A stretch of 64,000 nucleotides of DNA from Bradyrhizobium sp. CCBAU 51765 (GTDB lineage Bacteria > Pseudomonadota > Alphaproteobacteria > Rhizobiales > Xanthobacteraceae): contig NZ_CP030038.1 in the NCBI RefSeq assembly GCF_015291725.1, positions 8,111,001 to 8,175,000 on the forward strand. The letters are read 5' to 3'. The notes under the pieces are model-generated. The model had not been told where the DNA came from and ran no database searches. It saw only the letters and a list, made by a program, of their open reading frames with translations. Of this stretch, positions 34,507 to 42,390 are shown one piece after another (positions within the stretch are counted from its first letter, which is position 1; each line of letters opens with the position of its first letter). The position numbers and the translations under genes are program-made.

Positions 34507-35714
34507 CAGCTTGCCGCCCGCTTGGTCTGGCTGGACGAGATCGCAGTGCAGGCGCGTTCGAGCCGCCCGACGCTGTCTTCGATCTCCGCCTCGGTAACGA
34601 TCAAGGGCGGCAGGAAGCGCACGACATTGTCGCCGGCTCCGACGGTGAGCAATTTTTCGGCGCGCAGCGCCGCGACGAGATCGCCCGAGGGCACCACGGC
34701 CTTGATGCCGATCAGGAGCCCCTCGCCACGCACCTCGCTGACGACATCGTGATGGCGATCGATCACGGAGGCGAGCTTCTGCTTCAGCAGCAGCGACATT
34801 TTCTGCACGTGATCGAAGAAGCCGGGCTTGAGCATGACGTCGAGCACGGCGTTCGCGGCCGAGATGGCGAGCGGATTGCCGCCGAAGGTCGAACCGTGCG
34901 AGCCCGGCCCCATGCCGCGCGCAGCGTCCGCGGTGGCGAGCACCGCGCCGATCGGGAAACCGCCACCGAGCGCCTTCGCAAGCGACATCACGTCGGGCAC
35001 GACGCCGGTGCGCTTGTAGGCAAAGAGTTCGCCGGTGCGGCCCATGCCGGTCTGCACCTCGTCGAAGGCGAGCAATAGGCCGCGCTCGTTGCAGAGCTCG
35101 CGCAGCGCCTTCAGGAACGCGGGAGGCGCAGAACGAACGCCGCCCTCGCCCTGGATCGGCTCGATGAGAATGCCGGCGGTGTGCGGGCCGATCGCCTTCT
35201 TCACGGCTTCCAGGTCGCCATGCGGCACCTGGTCGAAGCCGTCCATCGGCGGACCGAAGCCCTCGAGATATTTTGCAGAACCGGTGGCGGCCAGCGTCGC
35301 CAGCGTGCGGCCATGGAAGGCGCCCTCGAATGTGATCATGCGATAGCGCTCGGGATGCCCCTTGGAGAAGTGATGGTGGCGCACCAGCTTGATCACACCT
35401 TCCAACGCCTCGGCGCCGGAATTGCAGAAGAACACGAAGTCGGCAAAACTTTCATTGCACAGACGCGCCGCGAGCTTCTCGCCGTCCGGGCTCTGGAACA
35501 GGTTCGACATGTGCCAGAGCTTCGTCGCCTGCTCCTGCAACGCCTTGACCAGCGTGGGGTGCGCATGGCCGAGCGCATTCACCGCCACGCCGGAGGTGAA
35601 ATCGAGATAGCGATCGCCATTGGTCGCGATCAGCCAGCAGCCTTCTCCGCGCTCGAAACCGAGGTCGGCCCTGGCGAAAACGGGGAGCAAATGCGGCGCG
35701 GCGCTGTTGGTCAT
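34506..35714 (-). CDS. argD: Acetylornithine aminotransferase
   Basis: A 402-residue class III aminotransferase. The PLP lysine is K247 in SLAKALGGGFPIGA; GAFHGRTLATLAATG and LLLAFDEVQTGMGRTG are further landmarks. It makes N-acetylornithine in arginine synthesis and may also serve lysine synthesis. The start at 35714 (MTNSAAPHLLP) is favoured; open frame continues to 35813 without homology. A hairpin lies in its presumed leader at 35791-35813. Confidence 0.95.
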   Translation of the reverse strand: MTNSAAPHLLPVFARADLGFERGEGCWLIATNGDRYLDFTSGVAVNALGHAHPTLVKALQEQATKLWHMSNLFQSPDGEKLAARLCNESFADFVFFCNSGAEALEGVIKLVRHHHFSKGHPERYRMITFEGAFHGRTLATLAATGSAKYLEGFGPPMDGFDQVPHGDLEAVKKAIGPHTAGILIEPIQGEGGVRSAPPAFLKALRELCNERGLLLAFDEVQTGMGRTGELFAYKRTGVVPDVMSLAKALGGGFPIGAVLATADAARGMGPGSHGSTFGGNPLAISAANAVLDVMLKPGFFDHVQKMSLLLKQKLASVIDRHHDVVSEVRGEGLLIGIKAVVPSGDLVAALRAEKLLTVGAGDNVVRFLPPLIVTEAEIEDSVGRLERACTAISSSQTKRAAS

Positions 35715-35790
35715 GACGTCACTTGAATGTTGCGGACGGTGTGACGCGTGCATTGCGCAACGCACCATTGACCGGCCCGGAAAACGAAAC

Positions 35791-35813
35791 GTGCCGCCTT
35801 TTAAGGGCGGCAC
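35791..35813. other. Hairpin in the argD upstream region
   Basis: GTGCCGCC (35791-35798) and GGCGGCAC (35806-35813) form a perfect 8-base stem with a 7-base loop, 77 bases upstream of argD. On the minus strand the loop is A-rich. It could be a leader-RNA structure or a terminator of unknown transcription; no clear attenuator peptide was found. Confidence 0.5.
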
Positions 35814-35877
35814 GCGGGACTATCTTATGCCTGGCAAGACGGGTGTCAATGCCGCCCGGAAAGCCCCGCGAAACGCT

Positions 35878-36091
35878 GAATCCGTAGTCTTGCGGTGCCG
35901 ATTTTGCGGGATTTTCACCACGGAACATGTGGACGCGAGTCGGCGGACTCTTGCGCGGGAGTCACGCCATATTGTAGCGTTTGGACTGTCAGATACGACA
36001 TCTCGTGCAGCAGTTCTGATCCCTTAAGTCCTCATGTACCGGCGTAAACGTTCGGGCGTCTTGAGCGCGCCCGGCGAGCCTTAAGGGATTC
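35878..36091 (+). promoter_or_regulatory. Cluster of five GANTC (CcrM) sites upstream of gcrA
   Basis: GAATC at 35878, GAGTC at 35937, GACTC at 35946, GAGTC at 35959 and GATTC at 36087. GANTC is the CcrM methylation site and GcrA binds promoters carrying methylated GANTC. The clustering is several-fold above chance for 214 bases, suggesting methylation-linked control of gcrA. Confidence 0.6.
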
Positions 36092-36172
36092 TGGCGGCAC
36101 GGGTTTTTCAAGGCTTAGGCAATCGCTGCGAAGGCCCCAGGATGGCAGGCGCGCAGCGAGGGAAAGGGTGCA

Positions 36173-36685
36173 ATGACGGTTTTGACCTGGTCCGATGATC
36201 GCGTCGAGCAGCTGAAGAAGCTCTGGGAGGCCGGACTTTCGGCCAGCCAGATCGCGGCTGAGCTCGGCAATGTGACCCGCAATGCCGTGATCGGCAAAGT
36301 GCACCGGCTCGGCTTGTCCGGCCGCGCCAAGAGCCCTTCGTCGGCAGCGCCACGGCCGCGCAAGGCACGGCCTGCGCAGCACATGATGCGGGTGACCCGC
36401 CCCGTCTCGCGCGGCAACACCGCGCTGGCGCAGGCCTTCGAGGTCGAGGTGGAAGCCGAGCCCGTTACCTACGACAACGTGGTGCCGATGAGCCAGCGGC
36501 TGTCGCTGCTGGAATTGAACGAGGCGACCTGCCACTGGCCGGTCGGCGATCCCTCGAGCCCGGATTTCTTCTTCTGCGGCGGGAAGGCGCTCTCCGGCCT
36601 GCCCTACTGCGCCCAGCATTCGCGTGTGGCGTATCAACCCGCCGCGGATCGCCGGCGCGCACCGGCGAAGCCGGGCACGCGGTGA
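36173..36685 (+). CDS. gcrA: GcrA cell cycle regulator
   Basis: A 170-residue protein starting MTVLTWSDDRVEQLKKLWEA, with ASQIAAELGNVTRNAVIGKVHRL as the helix-turn-helix, the hallmark of GcrA. The C-terminal sigma-70-interacting part includes LLELNEATCHWPVGDP and FFFCGGKALSGLPYCAQHS. In Caulobacter it acts with sigma-70 at CcrM-methylated promoters to drive S-phase genes. GAGGGA lies just before the ATG. Its own upstream region has five GANTC sites. Confidence 0.96.
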   Translation: MTVLTWSDDRVEQLKKLWEAGLSASQIAAELGNVTRNAVIGKVHRLGLSGRAKSPSSAAPRPRKARPAQHMMRVTRPVSRGNTALAQAFEVEVEAEPVTYDNVVPMSQRLSLLELNEATCHWPVGDPSSPDFFFCGGKALSGLPYCAQHSRVAYQPAADRRRAPAKPGTR

Positions 36686-36738
36686 ATTTGCGGATTTAGC
36701 TGACTGCAGCCGTCACACGATGACGGCTCGACTTACTC

Positions 36739-36879
36739 GGTGTCATCCCCGCGGAGGCGGGGATCCATAACCACAAGGCGCAGTCTGTTGCGCGAGATGG
36801 TCACTCCGAGTCTTCGCCAAACAAAGCCCTGTGGTTATGGATCCCGGGCTCGCGCGGCGCGCGCGCCCCGGGATGACGG
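36739..36879. repeat. Long palindromic repeat after gcrA
   Basis: Arms containing GTCATCCCCG...GGATCCATAACCACA and TGTGGTTATGGATCC...CCCCGGGATGAC face each other over about 140 bases, with an inner hairpin CCCCGCGGAGGCGGGG. Lies between the convergent gcrA and phoB genes and may end both transcripts. Confidence 0.8.
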
Positions 36880-36928
36880 CCGAGATCGCTGCCGCACTCG
36901 CTAAGCCAACACTCGCTAGTTCAGAGCT

Positions 36929-37636
36929 TTACGTCTGTTCCGCCTTCGCAAACCGATCGTCCAGCGCATAGCCGGCGCCACGGACGGTGCGGATCGGGTC
37001 CTGCTCGCGGCCGAGATTGAGCAGCTTGCGCAGGCGGCCGATATGGACGTCGACAGTGCGCTCGTCGATGTAGATGTCACGGCCCCAGACGCTGTCGAGC
37101 AGCTGCTCGCGCGAGAACACGCGGCCGGGATGCTCCAGGAAGAACTCCAGCAGACGATATTCGGTCGGGCCGAGATCGATCGGCCGGCCCGAACGCGCCA
37201 CGCGGCGCTTGTCGCGGTCGAGCTCGATGTCGCCATAGGCGAGCACGGTGGCGAGCCGTTCGGGGCTGGCGCGCCTGAGCAGGCCCTTCACGCGCGCCAG
37301 CAGCTCCGGCACCGAGAACGGCTTGACGATGTAGTCGTCGGCACCGGTCGCAAGTCCCCGCACCCGCTCGCTTTCCTCGCCGCGCGCGGTCAGCATGATG
37401 ATCGGAAGCTGCTTGGTTTCGGGACGGGTACGCAGCCGCCGGCACAGCTCGATGCCCGACAGGCCCGGCAGCATCCAGTCGAGCACGATCAGATCGGGAA
37501 TGTGCTCCTTGAGGCGGGTGTCGGCATCATCGCCGCGCATCACCGTCTCAACGTCATAGCCGTCGCCTTCGAGGTTGTAGCGAAGAAGCTCGGTGAGAGC
37601 TTCCTCGTCCTCAACCACCATAATGCGTGCGCCCAT
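36929..37636 (-). CDS. phoB: Phosphate regulon response regulator PhoB
   Basis: A 235-residue OmpR/PhoB-type regulator. Receiver domain: acidic D9-E11 region in MVVEDEE, phosphoacceptor D53 in VLDWMLP, T83 and K105 (VKPFSVPEL). C-terminal winged helix: LGPTEYRLLEFFLEHPGRVF and ERTVDVHIGRLRKLL. It activates promoters with Pho boxes, including the one found upstream of pstS. ATG 37636 begins MGARIMVVED. Last gene of the phoR-pst-phoU-phoB unit. Confidence 0.97.
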   Translation of the reverse strand: MGARIMVVEDEEALTELLRYNLEGDGYDVETVMRGDDADTRLKEHIPDLIVLDWMLPGLSGIELCRRLRTRPETKQLPIIMLTARGEESERVRGLATGADDYIVKPFSVPELLARVKGLLRRASPERLATVLAYGDIELDRDKRRVARSGRPIDLGPTEYRLLEFFLEHPGRVFSREQLLDSVWGRDIYIDERTVDVHIGRLRKLLNLGREQDPIRTVRGAGYALDDRFAKAEQT

Positions 37637-37668
37637 GTTGTCGTCGCTCCTTGGGTATTCGGCACCGT

Positions 37669-38385
37669 TTAGGTATTCGGCACCGTCGTGGCGAAGGTCG
37701 TCATGTCGCCCTTCGGCCGCTTGTCGGTGATCGCCTGGCCCTCGATCATGTAGAACACGGTCTCGGCGATGTTGGTGGCGTGGTCGCCGATCCGCTCGAT
37801 GTTCTTGGCACAGAACATCAAATGGATGCAGAACGAGATGTTGCGCGGATCCTCCATCATGTAGGTGAGGAGTTCGCGGAACAGCGAGGTGCAGATGGCA
37901 TCGACTTCCTCGTCGCCCTTCCACACCGCCATCGCTGCCGGCAGATCGTGCGCGGCATAGGCGTCCAGCACCGACTTGACCTGCTGCTGCACGAGGTCGG
38001 TCATGTGCTCCAGGCCGCGGAACAGTTTCAGCGGATGAAAATCCGTCTCCAGCGCCGCGACGCGCTTGCCCATGTTCTTGGCGAGATCGCCGATGCGCTC
38101 GAGATCGGTCGCGACGCGCATGGCCCCGACGATCTCGCGCAGATCAACGGCCATCGGCTGGCGGCGGGCGATGGTGAGCACGGCGCGCTCCTCGATGCGC
38201 TTCTGCAGCGCGTCGAGTTCGGCGTCGGTGGCGACGACGCGCTGACCGAGCGTGACGTCGCGGCGGATCAGCGCGTCGACGGAATCGACGATCATGCGCT
38301 CGGCGATGCCGCCCATCTCGGCGACCAGGCGAGTGAGTTCCTGGAGGTCGGTATCGAAAGCCTTTGCGGTATGTTCAGAACCCAT
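37669..38385 (-). CDS. phoU: Phosphate signalling protein PhoU
   Basis: A 238-residue two-repeat helical protein with the PhoU metal-cluster patterns RVATDLERIGDLAKNMG and MFCAKNIERIGDHATNIAE. It links the Pst transporter to PhoR and restrains the Pho response when phosphate is ample. It lies 11 bases downstream of pstB and 32 bases upstream of phoB, consistent with one operon. Confidence 0.97.
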   Translation of the reverse strand: MGSEHTAKAFDTDLQELTRLVAEMGGIAERMIVDSVDALIRRDVTLGQRVVATDAELDALQKRIEERAVLTIARRQPMAVDLREIVGAMRVATDLERIGDLAKNMGKRVAALETDFHPLKLFRGLEHMTDLVQQQVKSVLDAYAAHDLPAAMAVWKGDEEVDAICTSLFRELLTYMMEDPRNISFCIHLMFCAKNIERIGDHATNIAETVFYMIEGQAITDKRPKGDMTTFATTVPNT

Positions 38386-38396
38386 GTTCCGTCTCC

Positions 38397-39218
38397 TCAG
38401 CCGAACCGGCCGGTGATGTAATCCTGCGTGCGCCGGTCGCTCGGCGACGTGAAGATCTTGCTGGTGTCGTCGAACTCGATCAACTCGCCGAGATACATGA
38501 AGGCGGTCTTGTCGGAGACGCGCGCCGCCTGCTGCATGTTGTGCGTGACGATCGCGATCGTGTAGTTCTCGGACAGTTCCTGGATCAGCTCCTCGACCTT
38601 GGCGGTCGAGATCGGGTCGAGCGCCGAGCACGGCTCGTCGAACAGGATCACCTCGGGCCGGACCGCGACGGTGCGGGCAATGCAGAGGCGCTGCTGCTGG
38701 CCGCCAGAGAGCGACAGGCCGGAGGCATTGAGCTTGTCCTTGACCTCGTTCCACAGCGCGCCGCCGCGCAGCGCCTTCTCCACGCGATCGTCCATCTCGG
38801 ACTTCGATATCTTCTCGTAGAGGCGGATGCCGAAGGCGATGTTCTCGTAGATCGTCATCGGGAACGGGGTCGGCTTCTGGAACACCATGCCGACCCGGGC
38901 GCGCAGCAGATTGAGGTCGAGCTTGGGGTCGAGGATGTTGGTGTGGTCGAGCAACAGCTGGCCGGTGGCGCGCTGGCCCGGATAGAGGTCGTACATCCGG
39001 TTGAAGATGCGCAGCAGGGTCGACTTGCCGCAGCCGGACGGGCCGATGAAGGCCGTGACGCGATTGGTGCCCAGCGCCAGATTGATGTTCTTCAGCGCAT
39101 GGTGCTCACCGTAGTAGAAATTGAGGTTGCGCGCGGTGACCTTGGCAGGCGCCTCGGGCAGCGGCTGCGAGCCGGGATGAACGGTCGGCGCGCTTACGGA
39201 AATAGACATTTCACTCAT
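38397..39218 (-). CDS. pstB: Phosphate ABC transporter ATP-binding protein PstB
   Basis: A 273-residue ATPase with Walker A IGPSGCGKSTLLR, the PstB-specific VFQKPTPFPMTIYENIAFG, ABC signature LSGGQQQRL and Walker B ILFDEPCSALDP. ATG 39218 overlaps the pstA stop (ATGA) and has AGGA upstream; a second ATG at 39209 is less well placed. It powers high-affinity phosphate uptake. Confidence 0.97.
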   Translation of the reverse strand: MSEMSISVSAPTVHPGSQPLPEAPAKVTARNLNFYYGEHHALKNINLALGTNRVTAFIGPSGCGKSTLLRIFNRMYDLYPGQRATGQLLLDHTNILDPKLDLNLLRARVGMVFQKPTPFPMTIYENIAFGIRLYEKISKSEMDDRVEKALRGGALWNEVKDKLNASGLSLSGGQQQRLCIARTVAVRPEVILFDEPCSALDPISTAKVEELIQELSENYTIAIVTHNMQQAARVSDKTAFMYLGELIEFDDTSKIFTSPSDRRTQDYITGRFG

Positions 39219-40060
39219 TTTGCGGTCCTCTCGGCACCAAGGATGCGGGCGCCAATGTTCAGGGCAAGCACAGTCAGGGTGATCAGCAGCGCCCCGCTCC
39301 AGGCGAGTTGCTTCCAATAGGCGTAGGGGCTCTGCACGAAGTTGTTGATGGTCACCGGCAGGTTGGCCATCGTCTTGTCCAGGCCGAGGCTGAAGAATTG
39401 GTTCGACAGCGCGGTGAACAGCAGCGGCGCGGTCTCGCCCGCGACGCGGGCGGTGGCGAGCAGCACGCCGGTGATGAGGCCTGAGCGCGCCGCACGGTAG
39501 GCGATGCGCTTGATCACCAGCGAACGCGGCAGACCGAGTGCGCTGGCGGCTTCACGCAGCGGGTTCGGCACCAGCAGCAGCATGTCCTCCGTGGTGCGCA
39601 CCACGACCGGGATCACGATCACGGCGAGCGCCAGCGCGCCGGCGATTGCCGAGAAGCCTCGCATCGGCACCACGACCGCACCGTAGATGAACAGGCCGAT
39701 GATGATCGAGGGCGCCGACAAGAGGATGTCGTTGATGAAGCGGATCACCGAGGTCAGCTTGTCGTTGCGGCCGTACTCGGCGAGATAGGTACCGGCGAAC
39801 AGGCCGAGCGGCGCGCCAATGCCGACGCCGATCACGGTCATGATCAGCGAGCCGACGATCGCGTTGCGCAGGCCGCCCTCGGTCGATCCGGGCGGCGGCG
39901 TGTCTGCGGTGAAGACCTGAAGGTTGAGCCCGGCCAGACCGTTGTAGAGGAGCGTGATCAGGATCAGCGCGAGCCAGGTGACGCCGAAGGCGGCGGCGGC
40001 GATGCAGAGCCCGCGGATGATGACGTCCCAGCGGCGGCGGCGTGAATAGATCGGGTTCAT
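39215..40060 (-). CDS. pstA: Phosphate ABC transporter permease PstA
   Basis: A 281-residue inner-membrane permease with six predicted hydrophobic segments and the inner-membrane loop IVIPVVVRTTEDMLLLVPNP (EAA-type loop ending REAASALGLPR). It pairs with PstC to form the phosphate channel. Start ATG 40060; pstC stop lies 4 bases upstream. Normal length for the family. Confidence 0.95.
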   Translation of the reverse strand: MNPIYSRRRRWDVIIRGLCIAAAAFGVTWLALILITLLYNGLAGLNLQVFTADTPPPGSTEGGLRNAIVGSLIMTVIGVGIGAPLGLFAGTYLAEYGRNDKLTSVIRFINDILLSAPSIIIGLFIYGAVVVPMRGFSAIAGALALAVIVIPVVVRTTEDMLLLVPNPLREAASALGLPRSLVIKRIAYRAARSGLITGVLLATARVAGETAPLLFTALSNQFFSLGLDKTMANLPVTINNFVQSPYAYWKQLAWSGALLITLTVLALNIGARILGAERTAK

Positions 40061-40064
40061 GGCT

Positions 40065-41054
40065 TCACTTCCCGGCCTTGGTTTCCAGACGCATCAGCAT
40101 CAGCCGCGCGGCTGCGAGCACGAAGAACGTCAGCACAAACAGGAGCAGGCCGAGCAGGATCAGGCCGGACTGGTGCAGGCCGTCGCTCTCGGCGAACTCG
40201 GATGCGATCGCCGCCGAGATCGTGGTGCCCGGGGCGAAAATCGATGAAGAGATGCGGAACGAATTGCCGATAATGAAGGTCACGGCCATGGTCTCGCCGA
40301 GCGCGCGACCCAGCGCCAGCATGACGCCGCCGATGATGCCGACGCGGGTATAGGGGATCACCACGCTGCGCACGACTTCCCACGTGGTGCAGCCGACGCC
40401 GTAGGCGGCTTCCTTCAGCACCGGCGGCACCGTCTTGAACACGTCGACCGAGATCGAGGTGATGAAGGGCAGCACCATGATGGCGAGGATCAGCGCGGCA
40501 TTGAACAGGCTGAGATAGGACGGGGGACCGGCGAAGATCGCGCCCAGCACAGGAACGCCGTCGAAGATCTTGATCATGAAAGGCTGGAACGTGTTGGCCA
40601 GGAACGGGCCCAGCACGAAGAAGCCCCACATGCCGTAGATGATCGAGGGAATGCCGGCGAGCAGCTCGATCGCCATGCCGATCGGGCGGCGCAGCCATTG
40701 CGGACAAAGCTCGGTGAGGAAGATCGCAATGCCGAGACCGACGGGAATGGCGATCAGCATCGCGATGAAGGAGGTGACGAGCGTGCCGTACATCGGCCCG
40801 AGCGCGCCGAGCACGGGCGGATCGGCGGAAGGGGCCCAGCGCTGCGTCCACAGGAACGACAGGCCGTATTCCTTGATCGCCGGGAAGGCGCCCACGATCA
40901 GCGAAATGATGATGCCGCCGAGAATGAGCAGCACCGAGATCGCGGAAAGCCGCGTGATCCAGTAGAAGGTGACGTCACCGAGCTTGAACGCGCCCAAGGC
41001 CTTGGCGCGATCATACGGTCCGGCATCGTCGATTACATCGCTCTGAACGGCCAT
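40065..41054 (-). CDS. pstC: Phosphate ABC transporter permease PstC
   Basis: A 329-residue permease. Hydrophobic segments begin at ITRLSAISVLLILGGIIISL; the channel loop includes LTELCPQWLRRPIGMAIELLAGIPSIIYG and the EAA-like VLKEAAYGVGCTTWEVVRSVV. The start is ATG 41054 (MAVQSDVIDD), with an in-frame GTG nine bases earlier. Separated from pstS by 178 bases containing two strong hairpins, likely setting a lower expression level than for pstS. Confidence 0.95.
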   Translation of the reverse strand: MAVQSDVIDDAGPYDRAKALGAFKLGDVTFYWITRLSAISVLLILGGIIISLIVGAFPAIKEYGLSFLWTQRWAPSADPPVLGALGPMYGTLVTSFIAMLIAIPVGLGIAIFLTELCPQWLRRPIGMAIELLAGIPSIIYGMWGFFVLGPFLANTFQPFMIKIFDGVPVLGAIFAGPPSYLSLFNAALILAIMVLPFITSISVDVFKTVPPVLKEAAYGVGCTTWEVVRSVVIPYTRVGIIGGVMLALGRALGETMAVTFIIGNSFRISSSIFAPGTTISAAIASEFAESDGLHQSGLILLGLLLFVLTFFVLAAARLMLMRLETKAGK

Positions 41055-41156
41055 CTCTGCCACGCCGATCCCCTGTTTTGCCTTACGCCATCTGCATGCC
41101 GCCAAAGGCGGTCGTTTTCGACGGTTTGCCCGCGTCGTTCCCGGTGGTCTCAAGGA

Positions 41157-41216
41157 CCCGGAATCCTGGGATTCCGGGCCGCTCTTTCACTCGCGCCCGC
41201 CGAGGCGGAGCGCGAG
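41157..41216. repeat. Two consecutive hairpins between pstS and pstC
   Basis: First hairpin: CCCGGAATCC (41157-41166) and GGATTCCGGG (41169-41178). Second: CTCGCGC (41190-41196) with GCGCGAG (41210-41216), extended inside by CCGCC/GGCGG. Both lie just after the pstS stop (41233). Similar placement to the hairpin after the sugar-binding protein gene at 6998-7030. Confidence 0.8.
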
Positions 41217-41232
41217 TTTCAGTACGCTGCAA

Positions 41233-42246
41233 TCAGCTCTTGATCTCGGCAGCCCACGTCTTCTCGATCTGCTTCACGACCGTGTCGGGCATCGGGATGT
41301 AGTCGAGCTCCTCTGCCATCTTGTCGCCCTTCTCGAACGCCCACTTGAAGAACTTGATGGCTTCCTGGGACGCCGCCTTGTCGGTCGCATCCTTGTGCAT
41401 CAAGATGAAGGTCGCGCCGGTAATCGGCCACGACGTTTCGCCGGGCTGGTCGGTCAGGATCACATAGTAGTTCTTGGAGCCGGCCCAGTCGGCGTTGGCG
41501 GCTGCAGCCTGGAAGGCCGCAACGGTCGGCTGCACGGTCTTGCCAGACTTGTTGATCAGGGCACCGTAGGTCAGCTTGTTTTGCTTGGCATAGGCATACT
41601 CGACATAGCCGATCGAGTTCTTGGTCTGGCTGACATTGCCAGCGACGCCTTCATTGCCTTTGGCGCCAACACCCGTCGGCCACTCGACAGCGGTACCGGC
41701 ACCGACCTTCGTCTTCCACTCGGCATTGGTCTTGGAAAGGAAATCGGTCCAGATGAACGTGGTGCCGGAGCCGTCCGACCGACGCACGACGGTGATGGCG
41801 TCCGAGGGGAGCTTCACTTTGGGATTGAGCTTGGCGATCGCCGGGTCATTCCAGGTCTTGACCTTGCCCAGATAGATGTCGCCCAGCAACTCACCAGAAA
41901 ACACCAGCTCGCCCGACTTGATCCCTTCGAGATTGACGACCGGCACCAAGGCACCCATCGCCTGCGGCCACTGGATCATTCCGTCCTTTTCAAGCTGCTC
42001 GGGCTTGAGGGGCATATCGCTCGCGCCGAAGGTCACGGTCTTGGCCTGGATCTGCTTGATGCCGCCGCCCGAACCGATCGACTGGTAGTTCAAACCGTTG
42101 CCGGTCTCCTTTTTGTAGGCGTCAGCCCACTTGGAATAGAGCGGGAACGGGAACGTCGCGCCGGCGCCGGTGATGTCGGCCGCAAAGGCTGCCGTCGTCG
42201 ATGCGGCGACCAAGCCAGCAACGACCATAGTTTTGAGGAAATTCAT
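41233..42246 (-). CDS. pstS: Phosphate-binding protein PstS
   Basis: A 337-residue periplasmic phosphate-binding protein. Signal peptide MNFLKTMVVAGLVAASTTAA ends near FAA. Mature protein begins DITGAGATFPFPLYSKWADAY, and phosphate contacts are expected in GAGATFP, FGASDMPL and RSDGSGTTFIWTDFL. ATG 42246 has GGAG 6 bases upstream; ATG 42258 is less likely. A Pho box lies about 90-115 bases upstream. Confidence 0.97.
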   Translation of the reverse strand: MNFLKTMVVAGLVAASTTAAFAADITGAGATFPFPLYSKWADAYKKETGNGLNYQSIGSGGGIKQIQAKTVTFGASDMPLKPEQLEKDGMIQWPQAMGALVPVVNLEGIKSGELVFSGELLGDIYLGKVKTWNDPAIAKLNPKVKLPSDAITVVRRSDGSGTTFIWTDFLSKTNAEWKTKVGAGTAVEWPTGVGAKGNEGVAGNVSQTKNSIGYVEYAYAKQNKLTYGALINKSGKTVQPTVAAFQAAAANADWAGSKNYYVILTDQPGETSWPITGATFILMHKDATDKAASQEAIKFFKWAFEKGDKMAEELDYIPMPDTVVKQIEKTWAAEIKS

Positions 42247-42334
42247 GCTGGTCTCCATACAGGGGAGCGAAGCGCCATCCGCGCCCGATCGCGCTCCCCG
42301 TGCCGCCCGTTTAGGAGCGGTCGGCTGTGCTTTT

Positions 42335-42363
42335 ACGAAGGTTTCATGACAGCTGGATGACAC
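42335..42363 (-). promoter_or_regulatory. Pho box (PhoB operator) of the pst operon
   Basis: On the minus strand three 7-base units at 11-base spacing: GTGTCAT (42357-42363), CTGTCAT (42346-42352) and a weaker CCTTCGT (42335-42341), each followed by 4 bases. Matches the CTGTCAT-N4-CTGTCAT PhoB consensus. Lies between phoR and pstS, so PhoB should drive pstS and downstream genes. Confidence 0.9.
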
Positions 42364-42390
42364 AACCAAGCAATTGAATTCGCTTGATTT

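Noticed and set aside
35714..36172. CtrA site (TTAA-N7-TTAA) upstream of gcrA
   Set aside because: TTAA occurs several times, but no pair has the required spacing; only the GANTC cluster is supported.
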